DNA of 64,000 nt, from assembly GCF_011762125.1 (NCBI RefSeq), contig NZ_JAASQN010000003.1, forward strand, positions 248,001 to 312,000, given 5' to 3'. Below the pieces are notes generated by a model. The model did no database searches. It saw only the letters and a program-made list of their open reading frames with translations, and had not been told where the DNA came from. The stretch is from Sphingopyxis panaciterrae (GTDB lineage Bacteria; Pseudomonadota; Alphaproteobacteria; Sphingomonadales; Sphingomonadaceae). This document shows, in pieces, positions 9,688 through 17,203 of this stretch. Position 1 is the first letter of the stretch; every line of letters starts with the position of its first letter. The translations under genes were made by a program, and so were the position numbers.

Positions 9688-10968
9688 ATGCGGGGCATGC
9701 AATGGGTATTGGCGCTGATATCGGCGGCCCCCGGCCTGCTTGTGATCGCTCCCTTGGCCTATGCGCAAACCGCGCCCGCCGAAACGCTGACGATCGACAG
9801 GACACGGATCGACGCCGCGCTCGCGGCGATGGTCGCCGACGGCCGCGCCGCGGGCACGTCGGCGCTGATCTGGCAGGACGGGCGCGAGGTCTATTTCGGC
9901 ACCGCGGGCATGGCCGACCGCGACGCGAAGCGGCCGATGCGTCGTGATACGATCGCGCAAATCTATTCGATGACCAAGCCGGTGACCGGCGCCGCGCTGA
10001 TGCAGCTTTGGGAGGCGGGCAAGCTCCGACTCGACGACCCGCTGTCCCGATATCTTCCCGAATATCGTGACATGCGCGTTTATGCGGGAAAGGACGCGGT
10101 GGGCCAGCCACGCTATGTCCCCGCCGCGCGGCCGATCACCGTGCGCGATATCATGCGCCATACGGCGGGTTTCGCCTATGGCGCGGGGCCGACGCCCGTG
10201 CATGACGCCTATGTTGCCGCTGACCCGCTTGCGCTCACGAACACGCTTGCCGAGGCAAGCCGTCGTCTCGCTGCCCTGCCGTTGCTGTTCCAGCCGGGGT
10301 CGCAATGGGAATATAGCAGCGCGGTCGATGTGCAGGCGGCGCTGATCGAGAAACTCTCGGGCCAACCGTTCGCGACCTATGTCCGCGACCATATTTTCGA
10401 ACCGCTGGGGATGCATGAGACCGCGTGGCGCCAGCCCGCCGCGCGGTTGCCGCGCTTCGCGGCGATGAATGTGAAGACGGACGGCAAGCTGGTCCAGCAA
10501 CCCGCGGCCGCCGCGCAAAAGCTCAATTTTGAGGACCATGCACTGACCCCCGGTGGCTTCGGCCTCGCCTCGACGCTCGACGACTACCAGCGTTTCGCGC
10601 GCATGCTCCTGAACGAAGGCGAATTGGGCGGCGTCCGCATCCTCAAATCCTCGACCGTGCGGCTGATGGCGACCGACCAGCTCGACCCCGCTATCACCCA
10701 GCGCGCGTGGCTGCCGGGCAAGGGCGCCGTCGGATTCGGTCTCGACTTTGCGGTCCGCAAGGCGCCGCCACAAACGCCGCAGGAAAATCGCGGCGCGACC
10801 GGCGAATTCTTCTGGGACGGCATGGCGTCGACCTTGTTCTGGGTCGATCCCGCCAACCGGCTGACGGCGGTTTTCTTCGTCCAGACGATTCCCTATGACG
10901 GCACGCTCCACCACGATTTACGCGCGGCGGTCTATGGGCCGGACTATAAAGAACCGCCGGGCGACTAA
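9688..10968 (+). CDS. Secreted serine hydrolase of the class C beta-lactamase/esterase family
   Basis: 426 residues with an N-terminal signal (hydrophobic 5-26, AYAQ cleavage region). The nucleophile motif SMTK is at 94-97. The Tyr-containing second motif is WEYSSAVD and the third is near GFGLDF, which resembles EstB-type esterases and D-aminopeptidase-like enzymes more than true AmpC. It would hydrolyse ester or amide bonds in the periplasm; the substrate is unknown. The ATG at 9688 follows GGCAGGGGAGAG, a good ribosome binding site. Confidence 0.88.
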   Translation: MRGMQWVLALISAAPGLLVIAPLAYAQTAPAETLTIDRTRIDAALAAMVADGRAAGTSALIWQDGREVYFGTAGMADRDAKRPMRRDTIAQIYSMTKPVTGAALMQLWEAGKLRLDDPLSRYLPEYRDMRVYAGKDAVGQPRYVPAARPITVRDIMRHTAGFAYGAGPTPVHDAYVAADPLALTNTLAEASRRLAALPLLFQPGSQWEYSSAVDVQAALIEKLSGQPFATYVRDHIFEPLGMHETAWRQPAARLPRFAAMNVKTDGKLVQQPAAAAQKLNFEDHALTPGGFGLASTLDDYQRFARMLLNEGELGGVRILKSSTVRLMATDQLDPAITQRAWLPGKGAVGFGLDFAVRKAPPQTPQENRGATGEFFWDGMASTLFWVDPANRLTAVFFVQTIPYDGTLHHDLRAAVYGPDYKEPPGD

Positions 10969-11020
10969 GGCGTCATTCACCTGTCATAATCATGTTCTTG
11001 GGCGGTCGGGGAGGTCCTTG

Positions 11021-12013
11021 ATGTCGCAGTCCGATAAACGCACCCTGATCGCCGAAGGCCTCGCGGCCGGCGACGACGATGCGGGGCTGCACGCGCGGCT
11101 GGTCGCTGCGGGCGTGTCGGCGGCGGCGGCGAAATATGAGGTCGACCGGCTGGCGAAGGATCCGATGGCGGCGACGCTGCGCCGGCAGGCGGCGCGGATG
11201 GCGAAGCAAAGCTGGCTGCTCGCCAATCAGGAACGGCTGGCGCGCGAGGCCGATGGCGGCTTCGCACTCGACACCCTCGATGCGCCGGGTCGCGATTCGT
11301 TCTACCGTCATTATTACGAAGCGAACCGGCCGGCGAAGCTGACCGGCATCGCCGACCATTGGCCCGCACTGACGCGCTGGTCGCTCGATCATTTCGCGCG
11401 CGTTGCGGGCGATGCCATCGTCGAAGCGCAGGTCGAGCGTGAACGCGATCCCGATTACGAAGTCGCGAAAGACGACCACCGCCGCTCGGTCCGCTTCGGT
11501 GAACTCATCGACTGGCTGCGCGTCGATGCGGCGAGCAACGACGTCTATCTCACCGCCTATAACAGCAGCGCCAATGCCGCGCCGCTGGCGCCGCTGTGGG
11601 ACGATCTGGCGCCGATCGCGTTGCTCGACGGCACGCGGGTACGCGACGGTTTCTTCTGGCTGGGACCGCGCGGGACGCTGACCCCCTGGCATCACGACCT
11701 CACCAACAATCTGCTGGTGCAGGTGATCGGCCGCAAGCGGGTGCGGATGGCGCCGCCCTGGGCGTTTGCGCGGATGCGCAACAGCCGCCACTGCTTCTCC
11801 GACTGGGGCAATGAGGCACTGGCGGCCGGCCATGGTGATTCGGCCGTACCGCCGGTACTCGAAACAGTCATCGGCCCCGGCGAGGCGATATTTCTGCCCG
11901 TCGGCTGGTGGCATCAGATCGAAGCGCTCGACCTGTCGGCAAGCATGAGCTTCACCAGCTTTTGCCGGCCCAATGCCCATGTCGAGGATTATGCATCCTG
12001 GGGCGCATTATAG
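11021..12013 (+). CDS. JmjC/cupin-8 type Fe(II)/2-oxoglutarate-dependent oxygenase-like protein
   Basis: 330 residues. The first 90 are helical and charged. The rest is a cupin-like JmjC fold with the metal ligands visible as the HHD of WHHDL and the later histidine of GWWHQI. Relatives hydroxylate proteins or, in TYW5, a modified tRNA base; the substrate here is unknown. The ATG at 11021 follows GGGGAGG. Two tRNA-like genes begin 190 bp downstream on the same strand, which makes an RNA substrate an idea worth testing but not supported by sequence alone. Confidence 0.82.
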   Translation: MSQSDKRTLIAEGLAAGDDDAGLHARLVAAGVSAAAAKYEVDRLAKDPMAATLRRQAARMAKQSWLLANQERLAREADGGFALDTLDAPGRDSFYRHYYEANRPAKLTGIADHWPALTRWSLDHFARVAGDAIVEAQVERERDPDYEVAKDDHRRSVRFGELIDWLRVDAASNDVYLTAYNSSANAAPLAPLWDDLAPIALLDGTRVRDGFFWLGPRGTLTPWHHDLTNNLLVQVIGRKRVRMAPPWAFARMRNSRHCFSDWGNEALAAGHGDSAVPPVLETVIGPGEAIFLPVGWWHQIEALDLSASMSFTSFCRPNAHVEDYASWGAL

Positions 12014-12022
12014 GCGGCATCC

Positions 12023-12044
12023 CATATAAAATCTTCTTTATATG
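12023..12044. promoter_or_regulatory. AT-rich inverted repeat between the cupin gene and the tRNA-like genes
   Basis: CATATAAA-ATCTTC-TTTATATG, 8-bp perfect arms with a 6-nt spacer, starting 10 nt after the cupin stop codon. It lies in the most AT-rich stretch of this area. It could be an operator or promoter region for the tRNA-like/slipin unit, or a weak terminator for the cupin gene. Confidence 0.4.
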
Positions 12045-12203
12045 TCACTTTTTACTTGCGCGATATTTTGACCGGGCCTAACGGCGCCCTCCCCCGGCCA
12101 GTCGGCGGGGCGGACATCGACGGATCGGGGTTTCGCGAAGCCCGCCCGCATCGACCGGCTCTGCCGGTTCGCTGTACGGATGCCGCCACGTTTGGCCAGG
12201 TTT

Positions 12204-12278
12204 GCGGATGTAGCTCAGCGGGAGAGCGCCGGTCTTTGGGACCGGAGGTCGCAGGTTCGAATCCTGTCGTCTGCTCCA
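12204..12278 (+). tRNA. tRNA-like gene 1 (anticodon UUG, encoded CCA, atypical body)
   Basis: Folds as a full cloverleaf. The acceptor GCGGATG pairs with CGTCTGC (7 pairs, two wobble), the D arm is GCTC/GAGC, the anticodon arm CCGGT/ACCGG with loop CTTTGGG, and the T arm GCAGG/CCTGT with TTCGAAT; discriminator T and a genomic CCA follow. The anticodon reads UUG (12236-12238). The anticodon arm is close to that of alphaproteobacterial tRNA-Gln. However, tRNA-Gln normally has a weak 1-72 pair and discriminator G, while here it is G-C and U, and the acceptor/D region looks more like tRNA-Gly. C32-G38 could also pair, tightening the loop. I doubt it is the housekeeping tRNA-Gln; a non-translating tRNA-like RNA is likely. 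Confidence 0.75.
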
Positions 12279-12345
12279 TTGGTTAGCTCAGTGGGAGAGC
12301 ACAAGGTTTAGGTCCTTGGTGTCGCGGGTTCGAATCCTGCACCAA
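12279..12345 (+). ncRNA. tRNA-like RNA 2 (UAG anticodon loop, truncated acceptor)
   Basis: Begins immediately after the CCA of the first tRNA-like gene. The D arm (GCTC/GAGC), anticodon arm (CAAGG/CCTTG) and T arm (GCGGG/CCTGC with TTCGAAT) are intact. The acceptor pairs only over 5 bp (TTGGT/ACCAA) and is not followed by CCA. The loop TTTAGGT is identical to that of bacterial tRNA-Leu(UAG), anticodon at 12309-12311, yet the molecule has a 5-nt variable region instead of the long arm that leucine tRNAs need. It is therefore not a working tRNA-Leu. It is either a tRNA pseudogene or, given its neighbours, a dedicated tRNA-like RNA. Confidence 0.7.
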
Positions 12346-12714
12346 ACCGGTCCTTTGCACGACCAGCAGCCTGATAAGCTGTAACAGTCTCGAAACTGTC
12401 TTTGCAATTAATGGGTTCGGGGACTGGCTTGCCGAAGAGAAGGCGCCACTGTCCGGCCAATGCCTTAGGGCTGCGGTCAGGCGCTGGCGCCCATCCAACG
12501 CGGTGCTGGAAAGCCAGACAGGCGATGAAGGCCGCGCTGCGTTGGCACCGGGTACCGGGTTTTTCGAACCCCACCGCCCCGTGTCGGCGCGGCAACGTCC
12601 CCTCGCGCCCTGTCCGCTTGCCATCATGCCGCCAGTCCCCGCGCCTTTGGGTTCGGGGGAATAAGCAACTGCAACAACGAAAGGAAATCGGCGTGCCGTA
12701 ACGCAGGTTTGAGA
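12346..12714. other. 369-bp leader between tRNA-like RNA 2 and the slipin gene
   Basis: No credible coding region. There is a short perfect hairpin GGGTT-TTTCG-AACCC near 12560 that resembles a tRNA T arm, but I could not fold a complete third cloverleaf around it. The spacer may be part of a long transcript joining the RNAs to the slipin mRNA. Confidence 0.45.
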
Positions 12715-13872
12715 ATGGTGAATGAAATGATGAAGCAAATGATCGATAGCCTGATGGGCCGCAAGCGCGTGCTCATCGATGAAACCGAACGGGCGGTCTG
12801 GCTCTACAAGGGTGAGGTCCGCGGCATCCTGGGCGCCGGCGAACATGTGCTGAAGAACCGCGACGGTTCGCTGCGCATCGAACGCCAGGCGCTCGCCCGG
12901 ATGATGTTCGTGTCGGCCTATGAGCAAGCGGTGCTCGACAAGCTGCCGGCCGATGTGGCGACGCATCTGACGGTGGTTCGCACGGCCGAGAATGAGATTG
13001 CTGTCATCGAACGCGATGGAATCATCAACACCATTCTTGGTCCGGACGCCAAGCTGATCATGTGGAGCGATGCGGGTCCGTGGAAGGCGCGCATCGTCGA
13101 TATCGTCGATCAGCTACGGGTCGAACCGAAGCTGCTTCAGCGTCTGCAAAAGACGGACCGGATGCAGTTTGTTTCGGTGATCGAGGTCGGCGAGGGCAAG
13201 ACCGCGCTCGTCAGCATCGATGGCCGCCTGACCGATCGGCTCGAACCGGGCGTCTATGGTTACTGGAACCCGGGTCGCAAGATCAGCGCGAAGCTGGTTG
13301 ATCTGACCCGCCAGGCGCTCGACGTCACGGGGCAGGAAGTCCTGACCCGCGACCGGGTGACGCTGCGGATCAACATCAGCGCGGACTACCGTGTTGCCGA
13401 TCCGCTGCTCGCGGTCACGAGCGTGAAGGACTTCGCCGATGCGCTCTACCGGGCGCTTCAGCTGGCCTTCCGCAAGACGATCGGCGCGCTGACGCTCGAC
13501 CAGATCCTCGAAAAGAAGGGATTGGTCGATGCCGAGGCGGCGGACAAGGTCCGCGCCGATATGGCGATGATCGGGGTCGAGGTTTCGGACATTTCGCTCA
13601 AGGATGTGATCCTGCCGGGCGAGATGCGCGAAATCCTGAACCAGGTCGTTGCGGTGCAGAAGGAGGCGGAGGCGAATGTCATCCGCCGGCGTGAGGAAAC
13701 GAACGCGACGCGCTCGCTGCTCAACACGGCGAAGGTCATGGCCGAAAACCCGGTCATGCTCCGCCTGAAGGAGCTCGAGGCGCTGGAAAGCATCGCGGGC
13801 AAGGTCGAGCGGCTGACGGTGACCAACGGTACCGAAGGCCTGCTCAACGACCTCGTGCGCCTGCGCGACTGA
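12715..13872 (+). CDS. Slipin-like SPFH/band-7 family protein
   Basis: 385 residues from the ATG at 12715; a TTG two codons earlier is possible. The SPFH core runs roughly from residue 145 to 330 (FVSVIEVGEGKTALVSIDG, then LTRDRVTLRINISADYRVADP and VEVSDISLKDVILPGEM), followed by a charged helical region (EANVIRRREETNATRS). The first 130 residues hold a second, weaker copy of the SPFH beginning (ERAVWLYKGEVRGIL.AGEH; IAVIERDGIINTILGP). No N-terminal membrane hairpin is obvious, unlike stomatins. Such proteins form ring-like oligomers used as scaffolds. The two tRNA-like genes directly upstream match the proposed pairing of SPFH scaffolds with tRNA-like RNAs in bacterial RNA repair systems. 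No RtcB ligase is present nearby. Confidence 0.88.
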   Translation: MVNEMMKQMIDSLMGRKRVLIDETERAVWLYKGEVRGILGAGEHVLKNRDGSLRIERQALARMMFVSAYEQAVLDKLPADVATHLTVVRTAENEIAVIERDGIINTILGPDAKLIMWSDAGPWKARIVDIVDQLRVEPKLLQRLQKTDRMQFVSVIEVGEGKTALVSIDGRLTDRLEPGVYGYWNPGRKISAKLVDLTRQALDVTGQEVLTRDRVTLRINISADYRVADPLLAVTSVKDFADALYRALQLAFRKTIGALTLDQILEKKGLVDAEAADKVRADMAMIGVEVSDISLKDVILPGEMREILNQVVAVQKEAEANVIRRREETNATRSLLNTAKVMAENPVMLRLKELEALESIAGKVERLTVTNGTEGLLNDLVRLRD

Positions 13873-13891
13873 GCCTCGCGCCAGAGACGGG

Positions 13892-13921
13892 AAGGGGCCG
13901 GTGCAAGCCGGCCCCTTTTTT
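13892..13921 (+). terminator. Intrinsic terminator after the slipin gene
   Basis: Stem GGGGCCGG / CCGGCCCC (13894-13901 and 13908-13915) with a 6-nt loop, followed directly by six T residues. It is the clearest rho-independent terminator in the first half of the window and closes the tRNA-like/slipin unit. Confidence 0.9.
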
Positions 13922-13969
13922 GCCCGGCGATGCGCTGGACAAAGCGGAATGCCGCGATAATCTAAACAT

Positions 13970-14887
13970 ATGAAAATGGGGGCAGGGCTGCGCCGTTTCG
14001 TGATTATGCTGGGGCTGGCGTCATGCGCTGCCGCTCCGGCCGCCGTTCTGGCGAAGGAGCCGCTGCGGCTGGCGCCTTCGTCCAAATGGCACGTCAACTA
14101 TGGCAAGGACAGTTGCCGGCTGGCGCGATCGTTCGGAACGGAAGACGACCAGATCCTGCTGACGCTCGACCGGTTCCAGCCGGGGCCGATGGTCTATCTG
14201 ACCCTGATCGGCAGGCCGGTCAGCGTTCGCTGTGCGGCACGCGAGGTGACGCTTCAGTTCGGCCCCGTGGAGCCGAAGCAGGAGCGATCCTTCTCGGTCG
14301 GCAGTCTGAGCGGCGGAAAGCCCGCGGTGATCGTCGATCGTTCATTGCTGCTGGTCGACGGCGGCCCCGAATGGGAGGCCACCGACACGGCCAAGCCGCC
14401 CGAGGAGCGCGGCCGCAAGCTCCCCTTTATCGATCCGGCGCGCTATGCGAGCGTGACCTATCTGGCGGTGGACATCCGCGGCAAGCGCCCGCTGATACTC
14501 GAGACGGGATCGATCGTCGCGGCGGAAACCGCGCTGGCGGCGTGCACCGACGATCTGCTCAGCGGCTGGGGTATCGACGTCGCGGCGCACCGGGGACTTT
14601 CTCGCATCGCGACCCCCAAAGACAGTCCGGGCGACTGGCTGACGAGCAATGATTATCCCATGGCGATGCTCCACGGCGGCAATCAGGCGAATGTCGATTT
14701 CCGGCTGATCGTCGATGAAATGGGAAAGCCCAAAAGCTGTCACATCCAGCAGTCGACCCGCCCCGAGGCGTTCGATAGCGCGGTGTGCAAGGGAATCATG
14801 CGCCGCGCCACGTTCGAACCGGCGCTCGATGCCGGCGGAAAACCGGTCGCATCCTATTATCTGAACCGGGTGCGATTCCGGATGTGA
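13970..14887 (+). CDS. Secreted TonB C-terminal-like domain protein
   Basis: 305 residues with a signal sequence (hydrophobic 10-28). The C-terminal 75 residues (DYPMAML, VDFRLIVDEMGKPKSC, RATFEPALDAGGKPVASYY) have the TonB C-terminal pattern seen in many sphingomonad periplasmic proteins. The central part is unassigned. There is no N-terminal membrane anchor with a proline-rich spanner, so it is not a classical TonB. A paralogue of the same layout lies convergently at 14925-15758. Confidence 0.75.
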   Translation: MKMGAGLRRFVIMLGLASCAAAPAAVLAKEPLRLAPSSKWHVNYGKDSCRLARSFGTEDDQILLTLDRFQPGPMVYLTLIGRPVSVRCAAREVTLQFGPVEPKQERSFSVGSLSGGKPAVIVDRSLLLVDGGPEWEATDTAKPPEERGRKLPFIDPARYASVTYLAVDIRGKRPLILETGSIVAAETALAACTDDLLSGWGIDVAAHRGLSRIATPKDSPGDWLTSNDYPMAMLHGGNQANVDFRLIVDEMGKPKSCHIQQSTRPEAFDSAVCKGIMRRATFEPALDAGGKPVASYYLNRVRFRM

Positions 14888-14924
14888 CCGCTCGGCAATG
14901 GTCGAGGTCGCGACCTCCGGCCGG

Positions 14925-15758
14925 CTATCGCGGCACTCGCCAGCGTACCCGGTTCGAATAGGAACTGGCGACCGGCTCCCCGTTGGCATCGAGCGCCGGA
15001 GCGAAGCGGGCCCGCATCTTGACCAGTTGGCAGGTCGTTTCGTCGAGGATCGCGAAGCCGGAGCTCGATATGATCTCGCAGTTCGTTACCGACCCCATTC
15101 GGTCGACCGCGAGACGAAATCCGGCGTCGCCTTCGAACATCCTTTTGCGTGCGCTGGGAGGATAGTCGTCGTCTGTTACCCAGCGGCCCGGATTGCCGAG
15201 CGGCTCGAGCTCACGCTTGTAGGCGCGTCGCGCGGCGGCATCCTCGCCTTTCGCCTGCGCGACCTGATCCTGGCAGGTGCGCAACGCGGTAAAGGCCCTT
15301 TTGGCGCCTTGCCAAATCATCCTCCCGTCGAAACCGGCCTCGCCGCCGATCTGGACAATCTGATCGTCGACCAGAATATCGGGGAAGGAAAGGGCCTTCT
15401 CGGTCGTCCAGCGCAGGACGCGCTGGCGCCCGTCGATCGTGGCTTCGAGCATCGCATGATATTTATGCGGCATCCCATCGCCGAGAGCGAAGGCGATGGC
15501 CCCGTTCCTGCCCGCCGCGAGCGCGGTCTCGCTGCCGAGCTTGAAGCTGTGCAACGTCGAATAGAGATTGGGCTGGACCTGCAGCACCAGCCGCTGGCCA
15601 TTCGCTTCGAAGGGACGAAGCAAGGTGCATTGATCGGGCTGCTGGTCGAGCTGCCAAGGCCCCGCCGGCTGCCAGGCGGCGGGTTCCGCCGCGATCGCAA
15701 GCGAGGCGAGGCCGCCGCTCGCGAGCATCAACGCGGACCGGAAACAAGAACGTATCAT
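14925..15758 (-). CDS. Secreted TonB C-terminal-like domain protein, paralogue
   Basis: 277 residues, signal sequence at 1-23. The C-terminal pattern (DDDYPPSARKR, GFRLAVDRMGSVTNC, ARFAPALDANGEPVASSY) parallels that of the convergent gene ending at 14887, including the final SNRVRWR versus LNRVRFR. The N-terminal WQLDQQPDQCTLLRPF also parallels WHVNYGKDSCRLARSF in the neighbour. The two stops are 37 nt apart, so the genes may share a terminator region. Function unknown. Confidence 0.75.
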   Translation of the reverse strand: MIRSCFRSALMLASGGLASLAIAAEPAAWQPAGPWQLDQQPDQCTLLRPFEANGQRLVLQVQPNLYSTLHSFKLGSETALAAGRNGAIAFALGDGMPHKYHAMLEATIDGRQRVLRWTTEKALSFPDILVDDQIVQIGGEAGFDGRMIWQGAKRAFTALRTCQDQVAQAKGEDAAARRAYKRELEPLGNPGRWVTDDDYPPSARKRMFEGDAGFRLAVDRMGSVTNCEIISSSGFAILDETTCQLVKMRARFAPALDANGEPVASSYSNRVRWRVPR

Positions 15759-15859
15759 CGCTGTGTCTTTCTGTTGCGCCGCAGTGCTATCATGGCTGCG
15801 GAGGGGACAGAAGGCGATTGGGTCTTGCGGCGCAGAAAAATACTTAGCAAGGTTAAGTA

Positions 15860-17203
15860 ATGACCGATCTGACCGAACCGCTTTCCGCCTTCATGACCCG
15901 CGTTGCCGGCCCCGGTGCGCTTATCGGCCTCGCCCGGCTGTCGGGCGGGGCGAATATGGAAAGCTGGGCGTTCGACTGGGCGGGCGCAGGGGGGAGCGAC
16001 GCCTATGTCCTGCGCCGTGCGCCGTCGGCGGAATTCATGGAAGGGCGGCCGTACGGCCATGCCGACGAAGCCGCGCTGGTGATGGCGGCGCATGGCGCGG
16101 GGGTGAAGGCGCCCGAGGTCGTCGGCGTGCTCGCCGATGGCGACGGCATGGGGACCGGCTACGTGATGCGGCGCGTGATCGCAGAGGTGAACCCGGCGAA
16201 GATTCTTGCCGCACCGCCGCCGTCGCTGATCGCCGATCTTGGCCGCGAACTCGCACATATTCACGCGGTCCCCGCCGAAACCATCCCGGCGGCGATCCCG
16301 CAGATGGACACCGCCGCCGCTCTTGCCGAATTGAAAGCGCGCTTCCTTTCCTACGGCGGCGACCGGCCCGCCATCGCGCTTGCGATCAAATGGTGCGAGG
16401 ATCATCTGCCGGTGCCCGCCGACCCGGTGCTCGTCCATGGCGATTATCGCATGGGCAATATCATGGCCGATGGCGATGGATTGGCCGTCGTGCTCGATTG
16501 GGAACTCGCGCATCGCGGCGACGCGCATGAGGATCTCGCTTTCGGCTGCATGACCGTGTGGCGCTTCGGGCAGCTCGACAAGCCCGCCTTCGGGGTCGGC
16601 AGTCTCGAGGATTATTTCGCCGCCTATGAAGCGGCGGGCGGCGCCCCGGTCGACCGGACGCGCTTTCACTTCTGGCTCGTCTATCGCACCTTGTGGTGGG
16701 CGCTTGGTTGCCTGCAGATGGGGCAGGCGTGGCGCAGCGGCGCCGATACGACGGTCGAGCGCGTCGTCATCGGGCGGCGTACTGCCGAACAGGAACTCGA
16801 CCTCTTGCTGCTGCTCGAGGCCCAAGCACCCGAGGCCGAGCGGATGCGCGCGCTGCCACCGTCGCCGCCCGCCTTGCCGCAAGCCGTCGGCGAGCCGGCA
16901 ACGCGCGAAATGGTGCAGGCGGTGCGCGACTGGCTGAACGATGCGATCAAGCCCGCCGCCGAGGGCCATCACAAGTTCCAGGTCGCGGTCGCGATGAACG
17001 CGCTCGGTATCGCGATGCGCGACCTTGATGCGAATGTGCGTGCCGAAGACAAGACGCTTGCCGGCGCCTTGCTGTCGGGCACGAAAACGCTCGCCGACCC
17101 GGGGCTCCTCGCGGCGCTGCGCCGCGCCGCGCTCGCCAAGCTCGCGGTCGACAGCCCCAAATATGCGGCGCTCGCCCATGCGCGCGCCCTTTGGGGCGGA
17201 TGA
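15860..17203 (+). CDS. APH-family phosphotransferase fused to a DUF6285-like domain
   Basis: 447 residues. Residues about 1-330 are an aminoglycoside-phosphotransferase-like kinase fold of the kind found beside acyl-CoA dehydrogenases: Brenner-type HGDYRMGN and metal-binding LDWELAHRGD. The last 110 residues (ATREMVQAVRDWLNDAIKPA, then HHKFQVAVAMNALGI) match the DUF6285 pattern, usually encoded as a separate adjacent gene. The substrate is unknown; a hydroxyacyl-CoA is possible by analogy with ACAD10/11. Its stop overlaps the next start (ATGA), and an acyl-CoA dehydrogenase lies two genes further on. Confidence 0.85.
   Translation: MTDLTEPLSAFMTRVAGPGALIGLARLSGGANMESWAFDWAGAGGSDAYVLRRAPSAEFMEGRPYGHADEAALVMAAHGAGVKAPEVVGVLADGDGMGTGYVMRRVIAEVNPAKILAAPPPSLIADLGRELAHIHAVPAETIPAAIPQMDTAAALAELKARFLSYGGDRPAIALAIKWCEDHLPVPADPVLVHGDYRMGNIMADGDGLAVVLDWELAHRGDAHEDLAFGCMTVWRFGQLDKPAFGVGSLEDYFAAYEAAGGAPVDRTRFHFWLVYRTLWWALGCLQMGQAWRSGADTTVERVVIGRRTAEQELDLLLLLEAQAPEAERMRALPPSPPALPQAVGEPATREMVQAVRDWLNDAIKPAAEGHHKFQVAVAMNALGIAMRDLDANVRAEDKTLAGALLSGTKTLADPGLLAALRRAALAKLAVDSPKYAALAHARALWGG

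Noticed and set aside
12193..12205. Possible sigma-54 promoter (TGGC ... TTGC) just before tRNA-like RNA 1
   Set aside because: The GG and GC dinucleotides are separated by 8 nt, not the required 10, and the site overlaps the mature RNA.
12204..12345. Reading the two cloverleaves as the ordinary housekeeping tRNA-Gln and tRNA-Leu
   Set aside because: RNA 1 has the wrong discriminator and first pair for glutamine; RNA 2 lacks a long variable arm, a full acceptor and CCA. A normal role is not excluded for RNA 1 but is less likely.
12402..12701. A 99-codon frame between tRNA-like RNA 2 and the slipin gene
   Set aside because: Arg/Cys/Pro-rich composition, no ribosome binding site and no recognisable pattern; more likely untranslated leader.
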